Part shown: in pieces, positions 19,701 through 27,537 of the stretch | Numbering within the stretch: position 1 is the stretch's first letter | Layout of the letters: each line of letters begins with the position of its first letter | From: Nocardioides faecalis | Lineage (GTDB): Bacteria > Actinomycetota > Actinomycetes > Propionibacteriales > Nocardioidaceae | NCBI RefSeq assembly: GCF_018388425.1 | Contig: NZ_CP074406.1 | Location: 3,410,001-3,474,000, forward strand | Direction of reading: 5' to 3' | DNA: 64,000 nucleotides | Position numbers and translations under genes: made by a program | Notes under the pieces: model-generated | What the model saw: the letters and a program-made list of their open reading frames with translations, nothing else | Database searches by the model: none | What the model was told of the DNA's origin: nothing

Positions 19701-20931
19701 CACCCCCGCGGCCGTCGACCGGCTCGACGTCACCCCCGACACCGCCACCATCACCGCCGGCGACACCGAGGACTACACCGCCCGCACCTACGACCGGTTC
19801 CACAACCTCGTCGGCGACGTCACCACGACCACCACCTTCACCGCCTCGACCGACGCCGAGTGCACCGCCCACACCTGCGGCTCCACCAAGGCCGGCGAGC
19901 ACACCATCACCGGCACCCAGGGCGGGCTGACCGACTCCGCGACGCTCACCGTCACCCCCGCGGCCGTCGACCGGCTCGACGTCACCCCCGACACCGCCAC
20001 CATCACCGCCGGCGACACCGAGGACTACACCGCCCGCACCTACGACCGGTTCCACAACCTCGTCGGCGACGTCACCACGACCACCACCTTCACCGCCTCG
20101 ACCGACGCCGAGTGCACCGCCCACACCTGCGGCTCCACCAAGGCCGGCGAGCACACCATCACCGGCACCCAGGGCGGGCTGACCGACTCCGCGACGCTCA
20201 CCGTCACCCCCGCGGACGTGGCGCGCCTCGAGATCTCCCCGGCCACCGGCACCATCACCGCCGGTGGCGGCCAGGAGTACGCCGCCTCGACGTACGACGA
20301 GTTCGACAACCTGATCGAGGACGCCACCGAGACCACGGTGTTCAGCATCGACGCGCCGGGGACCTGCACCGCCAACGTGTGCGGGTCGGAACGGACCGGC
20401 GACTACACGGTGACCGGGACGTTCACCCAGCCCGCGCCGCCGATCGTGGTGCGGCTCGCGCCGCTCGCACCGGGCGAGAGCGTGACCGCGACGGCGACCC
20501 TGCGGGTCGCACCCGCGGCGCTCGCGGCGATCGAGCTCACCCCTCCGCGCGCGGAGGTCGGTGTCGACGAGGAGCAGGCATACCGCGTCGAGGGGCTGGA
20601 CCGATTCGGCAACAGCCGAGGCGACCTGACCGGCCGCACGCGCTTCCGGGCCAGCGGTGCGGCCTCGTGCACGGACGCGGCCTGCTCCGCCCCGAAGGCC
20701 GGGCGCTACCGGGTGCGGGCCAGCGCGCAGGGCCAGAGGGCCGCGGCGATCCTGGTGGTCACCGCGGAGCCGGTGAGCGGGGTCGTGCCCGACAAGGCCC
20801 CCACCGCCACGCTGCCGGCAACCGGCTCGACGACGACCTGGTGGCAGGCGCCGACCGGCCTGCTGATGCTGGCCACCGGCGTGGGCTGCGTCTGGTTCGC
20901 CACCCGCCGCCGACGGGGCACCGCCGGCTGA
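16750..20931 (+). CDS. LPXTG-anchored surface protein with eleven CX4C Ig-like repeats
   Basis: The 1393-residue protein starts with a signal peptide (RR-rich n-region, LIAAAALAGTALTLGAVPP core). Next come an acidic Pro/Ser linker with SPRE repeats (87-114) and a beta-rich domain (about 160-390). Eleven tandem units of about 84 residues span 397 to about 1345. Each unit carries Y-D-R-F-D/G-N, GDVT, a C-x4-C pair in 11 of 11 units, and SYTVTGT. The end is a sortase signal LPATG (1355-1359), a hydrophobic helix and RRRRGTAG. It is expected to be covalently attached to the cell wall, probably as an adhesin or stalk. No sortase gene is in the window. Units 8 and 9 are identical in sequence. The ATG at 16750 was chosen because the signal peptide begins there. 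Confidence 0.88.
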   Translation: MRARRSPAARARRSVRLIAAAALAGTALTLGAVPPTVADAPATPIAAAEATSAAPTSGVAPTPEASASPSTEPKAEPSQEPSEEPTESPRESPRESPRESPRESPRESPRESPTEEPSDRPVAAPTAEPGPAEKPDRSEKAGTSKTPGNRSAVAAAALAPLGPGWTAVHPQASDENGSADLVTGAQGALPAPPGGGAWIHLKPTEASPGVYRGNVNVTRRIPDTVVDGQYLISWDVSSTGGAVTELASGRVAVSRTSLGAWVRYTALTEADGTSKSLSFTYRTGNVTSTDDAQGGIANVTAVRVEPTLTGPATAAAPAGVSTTVDLPVTNTVGCRTEGAAPAWVKTSLTGINGSCQLVLAPGASVEGSFSVTVAALAVGARVAETHTVMVTVAPSVDTIVVTPASSTVAAGATATYTAHAYSPAGTDLGDVTADTDFTASGVAGCTDNRCGAERAGSYTVTGSYRGKTATAGLTVTAAAANRLVLRPGAAHLQAGDTARFTASTYDRFDNLVADVTASARITASGAASCTGNVCGSETAGDYTVTATQGGLTATADLEVGAADPDHIVLSPGTSTITAGTTQSYVTNLYDRFGNLNRDISGYVVLTADGAATCTADRCTSEVTGSYTVTARVDAPGVPAWTDTARLTVTAAALAHIEISPGTASVSAGTGQPYTAASYDRFGNRIADVTASTTFAASGAATCAANTCRAERAGGYTVTGTHLGQSDTASLTVTAAAVNRLEVTPGASTIAAGATQAYTARTYDRYDNLVADVTGATSFTVDGAADCAANRCGSETSGTYLVTGTAGGRSATVTLTVTPAAVHHLVITPATGTILAGNSLSYSARTYDRFDNLVGDVTTTTTFTASTDAECTANICGSTKAGEHTVTGTHTGLSDTATLTVTPAAADHLLLTPGTATITAGDTEDYTARTYDRFDNLIGDVTTTTTLTASTDAECTANTCGSTKAGEHTITGTQGGLTDSATLTVTPAAVDRLDVTPDTATITAGDTEDYTARTYDRFHNLVGDVTTTTTFTASTDAECTAHTCGSTKAGEHTITGTQGGLTDSATLTVTPAAVDRLDVTPDTATITAGDTEDYTARTYDRFHNLVGDVTTTTTFTASTDAECTAHTCGSTKAGEHTITGTQGGLTDSATLTVTPADVARLEISPATGTITAGGGQEYAASTYDEFDNLIEDATETTVFSIDAPGTCTANVCGSERTGDYTVTGTFTQPAPPIVVRLAPLAPGESVTATATLRVAPAALAAIELTPPRAEVGVDEEQAYRVEGLDRFGNSRGDLTGRTRFRASGAASCTDAACSAPKAGRYRVRASAQGQRAAAILVVTAEPVSGVVPDKAPTATLPATGSTTTWWQAPTGLLMLATGVGCVWFATRRRRGTAG
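17008..17091 (+). repeat. 12-bp tandem repeat encoding SPRE
   Basis: Six perfect copies of GAGTCGCCGAGG plus a seventh ending in CC, inside the surface-protein gene. The copies are in frame, so slippage would change linker length by four residues per unit. Confidence 0.9.
19672..20215 (+). repeat. 252-bp tandem duplication in the surface-protein gene
   Basis: Positions 19672-19963 match 19924-20215 without a mismatch (period 252 bp, 84 codons). Older neighbouring units have diverged, so this duplication or conversion is recent. Confidence 0.9.
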
Positions 20932-20996
20932 GGGACCGGTGTGCCCGGGCAACGTCCCCCCCAGCGCGCCCGGGCACGCCATCTCCCGCACGACGC

Positions 20997-21042
20997 CGCC
21001 TCTAGGCTCGAACCATGTCCGCCTCTAGGCTCGGACCATGTC
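20997..21042 (+). repeat. 23-bp tandem duplication of the mhuD promoter and start
   Basis: Two copies (20997-21019 and 21020-21042) differ at one base. Each contains TAGGCT, 6 nt, and an ATG. The second ATG (21038) is the mhuD start. The first (21015) opens an out-of-frame 11-codon ORF ending at 21050. Confidence 0.85.
21026..21031 (+). promoter_or_regulatory. -10 element of mhuD, leaderless
   Basis: TAGGCT is 6 nt from the mhuD ATG. The duplicated copy at 21003-21008 is 6 nt from the upstream decoy ATG. Confidence 0.6.
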
Positions 21043-21355
21043 TGTCGTGAAGATCAACGCCATCCAGGTCCCCCCGAACGCCGGTCCCGAGCTGGAGAAG
21101 CGGTTCGCCGCCCGCGCCGGCGCCGTCGAGGGCTCCCCCGGCTTCGAGGGCTTCCAGCTGCTGCGCCCCACCGCCGGCGAGGAGCGGTACTTCGTCGTGA
21201 CCCGGTGGGCCGACGAGGAGTCCTTCGCCGCGTGGCGCGACGGTGACGCCCGGGCCGCGCACGCCCACCAGCCGGGCGAGGCCCCGCAGAAGCCCGTCGC
21301 CACCGGCGCGGACCTGCTGGAGTTCGAGGTCGTGCTGGACGTCAAGCCGTCCTGA
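21038..21355 (+). CDS. mhuD: MhuD-like heme-degrading monooxygenase
   Basis: The 105-residue ABM-fold protein closely resembles mycobacterial MhuD from the first residue (VVKINAIQVPPNAGPELEKR). The residues known to matter in MhuD fall at the same numbers: Asn7, Trp66 and His75, the heme-iron ligand. MhuD cleaves heme to release iron and mycobilin. The protein is expected to be cytosolic and dimeric. No IdeR-type full palindrome is visible upstream; the promoter is instead the duplicated 23-bp unit. It converges on the ABC operon, with a shared hairpin between them. Confidence 0.9.
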   Translation: MSVVKINAIQVPPNAGPELEKRFAARAGAVEGSPGFEGFQLLRPTAGEERYFVVTRWADEESFAAWRDGDARAAHAHQPGEAPQKPVATGADLLEFEVVLDVKPS

Positions 21356-21356
21356 G

Positions 21357-21377
21357 CCACCTGCCACCTGCCACCTG
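21357..21377 (+). repeat. 7-bp triplet repeat after the mhuD stop
   Basis: CCACCTG occurs three times in direct succession, one base after the TGA. Confidence 0.85.
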
Positions 21378-21386
21378 AGGCCCGAC

Positions 21387-21415
21387 GGGCCGCCGATCAC
21401 GAGGACCGGCGGCCC
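21387..21415. terminator. bidirectional hairpin between mhuD and the ABC operon
   Basis: A 9-bp perfect stem (GGGCCGCCG with CGGCGGCCC) and an 11-nt loop lie between the convergent stops. Confidence 0.5.
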
Positions 21416-21429
21416 GCCGCAGCCCGGCG

Positions 21430-22725
21430 CTACTTCATCAGGTAGCAGGGCTCGGTGAACTTGTAGCCCTCGGCGGTCTTGCCGGTGAACGGCTCCACCG
21501 CCAGCGACAGCTTCGAGGAGGCCTTCGGGTCGACCTTGTTCAGCTGGGTCACCCGGACCGCGTCCTCGTTCGGGTCCCCGACCCAGTTGCCGGTGCCCTC
21601 GGGCAGGGTGCCCTCGCTGTCGATGTCGCCCTTCATCGCCTTGGCGGTCTCGACCAGGCCCTTGCGGTCGAGCTTGTCGTCGTCGATCGCCTTGGTCAGC
21701 AGCGCCTCCATCACGTAGCCGGAGTTGTAGCCGATCGCGAACCAGTCGTTGGGCGCCATGTCCCCGGCCGCCTCGCGCATCTCCGCCGAGCCCTTGGTGT
21801 CGGCGTCCCAGGTCGGGAACGACGTCGCCTGCATGTAGAGCGCCTCGATGGCCGGACCGGCGGGCGAGTCCAGCACGGCGGCGTTCCAGCTGGGCACGGA
21901 GCCGATGAACCGGCCCTTGAAGCCCTGCGCGGCCGAGCCGCCGACCACGGAGGCCATCTCCTTGGGGCCGGTGGCGATCAGCACGAAGTCCGGCTTGGCC
22001 TTCAGCAGCGCCCCGATCGCGGCGGACTGGTCGTCACCGCCGTCGACCTGGCCGGTCGTGATGTCGGTGAACTTCAGGCCGCGCTCCTTGGCGGCGATCC
22101 GGGCACCGACCATCGCGTCGTCGCCGTAGTCACCCGGGTAGTGCACCACCGCGACCGACTTGGCGCCCTGGTCGGCGGCGTAGTCGACGGCGTTCATGCC
22201 CTCGGTGCAGTAGCTGGTGCCGACCTCGATGGAGATGTCGTCGAAGATCCAGTTCGAGCCGAGCGAGGCCGGCCCGACCAGGATCGACTCGTTGGTCGCG
22301 TCCTCCAGGATCGCGTTGGTGTGCGCGGTGCCCAGCGACTGGCTGACGGCGAGGATCTTGTCCTTGATCTCGTTGAACAGCTCGGCGTGCTTCTCGGGGT
22401 CGTAGCCGCTGTCCTTGACGTACTCGGTCACGTCGACCTCGTAGTCGCCGATGCCGCCGTCGGCGTTGACCTTGTCCCAGAACGCCTTCTGGCCGGCGGT
22501 GAACGGCTCGCCGACGCCCTTGAAGACGCCGGTCAGGTCGGTCATCGTGCCCAGGTAGATGCAGCCCTTGTCCTTGTCGACGGCGTCGGGACACGGTTCC
22601 TCGGTGACCCCGGGCGCGGCGCGGCCGTCACCGCCGGAGTCGTCGTCGCGGCCGCAACCAGCCACGGCCAGGCTCACGGTCAGGGCGGTGACGATCGCCC
22701 CTGCTCTCATCGACCTTCGATTCAC
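21430..22725 (-). CDS. ABC transporter substrate-binding lipoprotein (LivK-like)
   Basis: The 431-residue precursor has a lipobox LAVAGC with the lipidated Cys at 24, then an acidic linker and a type I periplasmic-binding fold (IYLGTMTDLTGVFKG onward). The start is GTG, with AGGAGG 4 nt upstream, a rare strong Shine-Dalgarno here. It is the last gene of a six-gene operon, 75 nt after the permease gene, so it could be separately translated in larger amounts. The family is branched-chain amino-acid/urea/aromatic-acid binders. The embedded acyl-CoA ligase in this operon argues for a carboxylic acid ligand. Confidence 0.88.
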   Translation of the reverse strand: MNRRSMRAGAIVTALTVSLAVAGCGRDDDSGGDGRAAPGVTEEPCPDAVDKDKGCIYLGTMTDLTGVFKGVGEPFTAGQKAFWDKVNADGGIGDYEVDVTEYVKDSGYDPEKHAELFNEIKDKILAVSQSLGTAHTNAILEDATNESILVGPASLGSNWIFDDISIEVGTSYCTEGMNAVDYAADQGAKSVAVVHYPGDYGDDAMVGARIAAKERGLKFTDITTGQVDGGDDQSAAIGALLKAKPDFVLIATGPKEMASVVGGSAAQGFKGRFIGSVPSWNAAVLDSPAGPAIEALYMQATSFPTWDADTKGSAEMREAAGDMAPNDWFAIGYNSGYVMEALLTKAIDDDKLDRKGLVETAKAMKGDIDSEGTLPEGTGNWVGDPNEDAVRVTQLNKVDPKASSKLSLAVEPFTGKTAEGYKFTEPCYLMK

Positions 22726-22800
22726 GGTTCCTCCTGGGGTTGTGGATGGTGCGGGCCGAGCCGGTGCTGCCGGCCCGGGCACTGACCCGGGCCGAGGCGG

Positions 22801-23925
22801 TCAGTAGGAGAAGGGGAAGCTCTTCCAGTAGGTGCGGATCCGGTGCCAGATCCCGAACAGCCCCCTGGGCTCGAAGAGCAGGAAGGCGACGATCAGGACG
22901 CCGTACATCACCTGCTCGAACTCGAAGACGTTCGGGTGCTCGCTGGCCGAGGAGGACAGGAACGGCACGAAGGCGGGCAGCTCGCTGGCCACCCGTGGCA
23001 ACAGGGCGATCAGCATCGCGCCCATGATCGTGCCGGAGATCGTGGCGACCCCGCCGATCAGCACGATCGCGATGAACTGCACCGACATCAGCAGGCCGAA
23101 GGACTCGGGGGTGAAGTGCCCGCTCGCCGAGAACATCAGCGCCCCGGCGACGCCGGCGTAGAAGGAGGAGATGGTGAAGGCGATGACCTTGTAGCGGGTC
23201 AGGTCGACGCCCATCACCCCCGCGGCGACGTCGCGGTCCCGGATCGCCGAGAACGCCCGGCCGATGCGGGAGCGGGCGATGTTGCGGGCGAGGACACCGA
23301 GGACCACGAGCACGGCGAGGAACAGCCAGTAGAGCTTCTGCTCCTCGGTCCAGCCGCCCTGCCAGCCGTTGTCGACGGTGAACTGGATGCCGAACAGCTC
23401 CGGGGACGCGGCCTCGCGACCGACCTGCGGGCCACCGGTGACCGAGTCGAGCTCGAAGAAGAAGTACTGGCCGATGAAGACCAGCCCGAGGGTGACCACC
23501 GCCAGGTACAGCCCGCGCAGCCGGGTCGCCAGGGGGGCGACGACGGCACCGAAGAGCGCCGCGACGGCCCCCGCCCCGAGCAGCCACGCCGGCATGAAGT
23601 CGATGCCCAGGCCGAGGTAGCGCCCGTCCTCCTCGCCCGCCATCACCGCCGCGGTGTAGGCGCCGACGCCGACGAAGAAGGCGTGCCCCAACGAGACCTG
23701 GCCGGCGTAGCCGGTGACCAGGTTCAGCCCGATCGCGCCGATCGCCAGCACCAGCCCGCCGGCGAGGATGATCAGCAGGTTGTCGGCCACCATCAGCGGG
23801 ACCAGGGCGGCCACGACGAGCACCGCCGCCGCACCCAGCATCTTGGAGCGGGTGTTGAGCAGGGCGGTGTCCTGGCGGTAGCTGGTGTACAGCTCCGGGC
23901 GGCCCCAGCTGGTCAGGATGCTCAT
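22801..23925 (-). CDS. branched-chain-type ABC permease (LivM-like)
   Basis: The 374-residue inner membrane permease has about ten helices. The family segment GLNLVTGYAGQVSLGHAFFVGVGAY follows the first helices, and EAA-like contact loops (ARSRIGRAFSAIRDRDVAA) couple it to the ATPases. The ATG overlaps the stop of the LivH-like gene as ATGA, with GGGAGG about 12 nt upstream. It pairs with the LivH-like permease to form the channel. Confidence 0.92.
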   Translation of the reverse strand: MSILTSWGRPELYTSYRQDTALLNTRSKMLGAAAVLVVAALVPLMVADNLLIILAGGLVLAIGAIGLNLVTGYAGQVSLGHAFFVGVGAYTAAVMAGEEDGRYLGLGIDFMPAWLLGAGAVAALFGAVVAPLATRLRGLYLAVVTLGLVFIGQYFFFELDSVTGGPQVGREAASPELFGIQFTVDNGWQGGWTEEQKLYWLFLAVLVVLGVLARNIARSRIGRAFSAIRDRDVAAGVMGVDLTRYKVIAFTISSFYAGVAGALMFSASGHFTPESFGLLMSVQFIAIVLIGGVATISGTIMGAMLIALLPRVASELPAFVPFLSSSASEHPNVFEFEQVMYGVLIVAFLLFEPRGLFGIWHRIRTYWKSFPFSY

Positions 23926-24809
23926 ACCCGCGCCACCTCCCGGGTGCCGAACAACCCGTAGGGCCGCACGAGCAGCACCACCAGCATCACGACGTACGGC
24001 GTGATCGAGCCGACGTTGGTGTCCAGGCCGGGGAACCAGTCGCGGTGGTAGGCGGTGACCACCTGCTGGGCGACGCCGATCAGCAGCCCACCGAGGACCG
24101 CCCCGCCGAGGGAGTCCAGGCCGCCGAGGATGATCACCGGCAACGCCAGGAGCGCGATGTGCCAGTGGTTCTGGTCCACCGTGCGCCCGGCGGCGGCGAA
24201 CACCCCGGCGACGGTGGCCAGCGCGCCGGCCAGGCCCCAGGAGACCGCGAACACGGTCCCGACGCTGACGCCCTGGGCCATGGCGGCCTCCTGGTCGAGC
24301 GCGGAGGCCCGCATCGCCAGCCCGATCGGGGTCCACCGGAAGAACGCGAACAGGGCGAGGACCAGGACCGAGGTGACCGCGAACGCCGCCACGTCGCGGT
24401 GCTCGACGTACACGCCGCCGACCTGCCAGGTGTCGATGCCCCACGGGTCGCCGACGCTGCGCTGGTCGGAGCCGACGAACATGCCGGTGAGGATGCGCAC
24501 GATGATGTCGACGCCGATGGTGATGATCGCGATCACGAAGACCGCCTTGCCGACCATCGGGCGGATCGCGACCCGCTCCACCACCAGGGCGACGCCGGCG
24601 ATCGCGATCGCGCCGACGAGCACCGCGAGGGCGAAGCCGAGCTCGGGCGTCAGGTAGGTGACGAGCACGGTGCCGGCGAGCAGGAAGGCCGGCTGGGCGA
24701 AGCTGATCACGCCCATCGACTTGTAGATGATCACGAAGCCCAGCGCGAGCAGGGCGTAGATCGAGCCGAGGCCGAGGCCGCCGATGACCGCCCCCAGGAA
24801 CTGACTCAT
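23922..24809 (-). CDS. branched-chain-type ABC permease (LivH-like)
   Basis: The 295-residue permease has about eight helices and begins FLGAVIGGLGLGSIYALLAL, the LivH signature region. MRASALDQEAAMAQGVSV is the cytoplasmic loop that contacts the ATPase. The start overlaps the acyl-CoA ligase stop as ATGA, and its stop overlaps the next permease. Confidence 0.92.
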   Translation of the reverse strand: MSQFLGAVIGGLGLGSIYALLALGFVIIYKSMGVISFAQPAFLLAGTVLVTYLTPELGFALAVLVGAIAIAGVALVVERVAIRPMVGKAVFVIAIITIGVDIIVRILTGMFVGSDQRSVGDPWGIDTWQVGGVYVEHRDVAAFAVTSVLVLALFAFFRWTPIGLAMRASALDQEAAMAQGVSVGTVFAVSWGLAGALATVAGVFAAAGRTVDQNHWHIALLALPVIILGGLDSLGGAVLGGLLIGVAQQVVTAYHRDWFPGLDTNVGSITPYVVMLVVLLVRPYGLFGTREVARV

Positions 24810-26641
24810 GACGGGGTCCTCTCGGTGGCGTACATCGACTCGACGAGGTCACCGAACGCCCGGTCGATCGCGGCCCGCTTCACCTTCTGGGTCGCGGTCA
24901 GCTCGCCGTCCTCGTGGTCCAGCTCCTTGGGCAGCATCCGGAAGTGCTTGATCTGCTCGACCGGGTTGTGCCGGGCGTTGACCTCGTCGACGACGCCTTG
25001 GACCAGCGCGCGGACCTCCTCCTTCTCGGCGAGGTCGCGGTAGGTGGTGAACCCGAGGCGTCGTTGCTGCGCCCAGGCGCCGACGGTGTCGAGCTCGATG
25101 CCGATCAGCGCGGTCAGGTAGCGGCGCCCGTCGCCGATCACCACCGCCTCCTTGATGTACGGCGAGGCCTTCAGCCCGTTCTCGATCTCGGAGGGGGCGA
25201 CGTTCTTGCCGCCGGCGGTGATGATGATGTCCTTCATCCGGTCGGTGATCCGCAGGTGCGTGCCCTCCACCCACTCCCCGACGTCGCCGGTGTGCAGCCA
25301 CCCCTCGGCACTCAGCGTGCGGGCGGTGGCGTCGGGGTCGCGCCAGTAGCCGACGAAGTTGGCGGCGTGCCGGGTCAGGATCTCCCCGGTGGTCTCGTCC
25401 AGCCGCAGCTCGATGCCGTCGTGCACCTCGCCCACCGTGCCGAGGCGGACCCGTCCGACGCGGTTGCAGGTGGCGATCGCGGTGTTCTCGGTCATCCCGT
25501 ACAGCTCATGCATCGCCACCCCGATGCCCATGAAGAACTGCAGCACCTCGGGCGCCACCGGGGCCGCGCCGCAGCTGGCGTGCCGCACGCGGCGCAGCCC
25601 GAGCCGCTCGCGCAGGGCGCGGAAGAACAGCAGCCAGCCGATCGCGTAGACGACGCGGGTGCCGGCGGTGTGCCGGCCGTCGTTGGCGGCCAGGGTGGCG
25701 CCGAGCCGGTCCGCTCGGCGCATCCAGAACGCGGCGTAGCGGCGCTTGAGCGGGGTGGCGGAGTCCAGCTTGATCCGGGTCGTGGCCAGCAGCTTCTCCC
25801 AGATCCGGGGCACCGCGAAGAACAGGGTCGGCTGCACCTCGCGCAGGTTCTGCGGCACGGTCTCGATGGACTCCGCGAAGTTCACCTGGGTGCCGGCGCC
25901 GGCGTTGTACCAGGTGGTCAGCACCCGCTCCGCGACGTGGCACAGCGGCAGGTAGGACAGCGTCAGGTCCTTGGGCCCCGGGATCGGGTCGGTCAGCGGG
26001 CTGCGCTCGAGCACCGTCTCCAGGGCGAACTCCGCGTTGGCGACGGTGAGCATCGCGCCCTTCGGCGGCCCGGTGGTGCCGGAGGTGTAGACCAGCGTGA
26101 TCACGTCGCTGGGCTCCGCGGCGGCGACGAGGGCCTCGACGGCGCCCGGGTGGGCGGCGCGGTGCGCGCGGCCCATCGCGACCAGCTCCTCCCAGGACAG
26201 CAGCCGCGGGTCGTCGTAGGTGCGCAGGCCCCGCGGCTCGACGTACACGATCCGGCGCAGGTCGGGCAGGTCGCCGGCCTCGAGGACCTTGTCCACCTGC
26301 TCCTGGTCCTCGGCCAGGTGCACGCAGGCACCGCTGTGCGAGAGCAGGTACGACGTCTCGGCGGTCGGGTTCGTCGGGTAGAGCCCGACGGTGGTGGCGC
26401 GCACCGCGACCGCGGCCATGTCCAGGATCAGCCACTCGGGGCGGTTCTCGCTCTGCACCCCGACCCGGTCGGTGGGGCGCACGTCGAGCGCCAGCAACGC
26501 GTGGGCGACGTCGAGGATGGAGTCCCAGTACTGCGCCCAGGTGATCTCGTGCCACAGCCCGAGCCGCTTCTCGCGCATCGCGACCCGGTCGGGGGTGGCG
26601 CTCGCCCGGTCGCGGATCCGGGTGACGAGGGTGCGGGTCAT
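24806..26641 (-). CDS. long-chain acyl-CoA synthetase (FadD15-like) inside an ABC operon
   Basis: The 611-residue AMP-forming ligase is of the longer FadD15 type. It has the P-loop LVYTSGTTGPPKG, a motif near ELYGMTENTAIATCNR, the adenylate motif GWLHTGDVGEW, and the C-terminal Lys in LTATQKVKRA. It is locked into the transporter operon by ATGA overlaps at both ends, between the LivG-like ATPase and the LivH-like permease. This suggests activation of the imported substrate (vectorial acylation) and so a carboxylic acid cargo. That is inference from gene order. Confidence 0.9.
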   Translation of the reverse strand: MTRTLVTRIRDRASATPDRVAMREKRLGLWHEITWAQYWDSILDVAHALLALDVRPTDRVGVQSENRPEWLILDMAAVAVRATTVGLYPTNPTAETSYLLSHSGACVHLAEDQEQVDKVLEAGDLPDLRRIVYVEPRGLRTYDDPRLLSWEELVAMGRAHRAAHPGAVEALVAAAEPSDVITLVYTSGTTGPPKGAMLTVANAEFALETVLERSPLTDPIPGPKDLTLSYLPLCHVAERVLTTWYNAGAGTQVNFAESIETVPQNLREVQPTLFFAVPRIWEKLLATTRIKLDSATPLKRRYAAFWMRRADRLGATLAANDGRHTAGTRVVYAIGWLLFFRALRERLGLRRVRHASCGAAPVAPEVLQFFMGIGVAMHELYGMTENTAIATCNRVGRVRLGTVGEVHDGIELRLDETTGEILTRHAANFVGYWRDPDATARTLSAEGWLHTGDVGEWVEGTHLRITDRMKDIIITAGGKNVAPSEIENGLKASPYIKEAVVIGDGRRYLTALIGIELDTVGAWAQQRRLGFTTYRDLAEKEEVRALVQGVVDEVNARHNPVEQIKHFRMLPKELDHEDGELTATQKVKRAAIDRAFGDLVESMYATERTPS

Positions 26642-27537
26642 GCCGGTGCCCCCTCTCCGGCGGCGGCGGGGTCCGCGGTGGTCTCCCCGGTGGTCTCCCC
26701 GGTGGTCTCCCCGGTGGAGTCGCTGGGGGGCTCCTGGAGCGCCTCACCGCCCAGGTAGGCCCGGATCACCTCCGGGTCGCGCTGGACCTCGGCCGGCGTG
26801 CCGATCGCGACCGGGGTGCCGAAGTCGAGGACCAGCACGCGGTCGGCGATGTCCATGACCAGGCCCATGTCGTGCTCGACCATGATCATCGAGATCCCCA
26901 GCTCGTCGCGGATGTCGAGGATGTAGCGGGCCATGTCCTCGGTCTCCTCGAGGTTCATCCCGGCGACCGGCTCGTCGAGGAGCAGCAGCCGCGGCTCCAT
27001 GGCCAGCGCCCGGCCGAGCTCGACGCGCTTCTGCACGCCGTAGGGCAGCAGGCCGACCGGCATCCGGCGCCATTGCGCGAGCTCGAGGAAGTCGATGATC
27101 TCCTCCACGCGGCGGCGGTGTCGCAGCTCCTCGTTGCGGGCCCGGCCGACCCACAGCATCGCGGCGAGGGTGCCGTAGCGCAGGTGCTGGTGCCGGCCGA
27201 GCATCAGGTTGTCGATCACCGTCAGGTTGGTGAACAGCTCGATGTTCTGGAAGGTGCGCGCCATCCCGAGCCGGGCGATCGCCGGCGGGCGGAGCCCGAC
27301 CAGCGAGCGGCCCTCGAGGCGCACCTGCCCGCGCTGGGGCCGGTAGACCCCGGAGAGCACGTTGAAGATGCTGGTCTTGCCGGCACCGTTCGGGCCGATC
27401 ACGGCGAACAGCTCGCCGGCGCCGACGGTGAAGCCGACCCCGTTGACCGCCTTGACCGCCCCGAAGGACAGGTGCACGTCGTCGACCTCCAGCACCGGCG
27501 CGGCCGCCGCCCCGGGGCTGCCCGGGTCGGCGCTCAC
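26638..27537 (-). CDS. ABC transporter ATPase (LivG-like)
   Basis: The 299-residue ATPase has Walker A GPNGAGKT (48-55), Q-loop, signature LPYGVQKRVELGRAL, and Walker B LLLLDEP. The C-terminal tail is Glu/Thr-rich with three TGET units encoded by a 12-bp repeat. The signature reads YGVQKR rather than LSGGQ, which is normal for LivG. GTG at 27537 was chosen because it overlaps the previous stop as GTGA, as elsewhere in this operon; a GTG at 27546 is possible. Confidence 0.92.
   Translation of the reverse strand: MSADPGSPGAAAAPVLEVDDVHLSFGAVKAVNGVGFTVGAGELFAVIGPNGAGKTSIFNVLSGVYRPQRGQVRLEGRSLVGLRPPAIARLGMARTFQNIELFTNLTVIDNLMLGRHQHLRYGTLAAMLWVGRARNEELRHRRRVEEIIDFLELAQWRRMPVGLLPYGVQKRVELGRALAMEPRLLLLDEPVAGMNLEETEDMARYILDIRDELGISMIMVEHDMGLVMDIADRVLVLDFGTPVAIGTPAEVQRDPEVIRAYLGGEALQEPPSDSTGETTGETTGETTADPAAAGEGAPA
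26677..26712 (-). repeat. 12-bp tandem repeat in the LivG-like C-terminus
   Basis: Three perfect copies of GGTGGTCTCCCC (plus-strand reading) encode TGET units in the acidic tail; in-frame length variation is expected. Confidence 0.9.

Noticed and set aside
16576..20991. A 1471-codon open frame antisense to the surface-protein gene
   Set aside because: It is a by-product of GC-rich third positions and of in-frame 252-bp repeats; its translation is Gly/Arg/Val-rich with no domain, and it overlaps the MFS promoter.
20997..21042. IdeR box before mhuD
   Set aside because: TAGGCT recalls half of an IdeR site, but no second half in inverted orientation is present; a -10 element explains it better.
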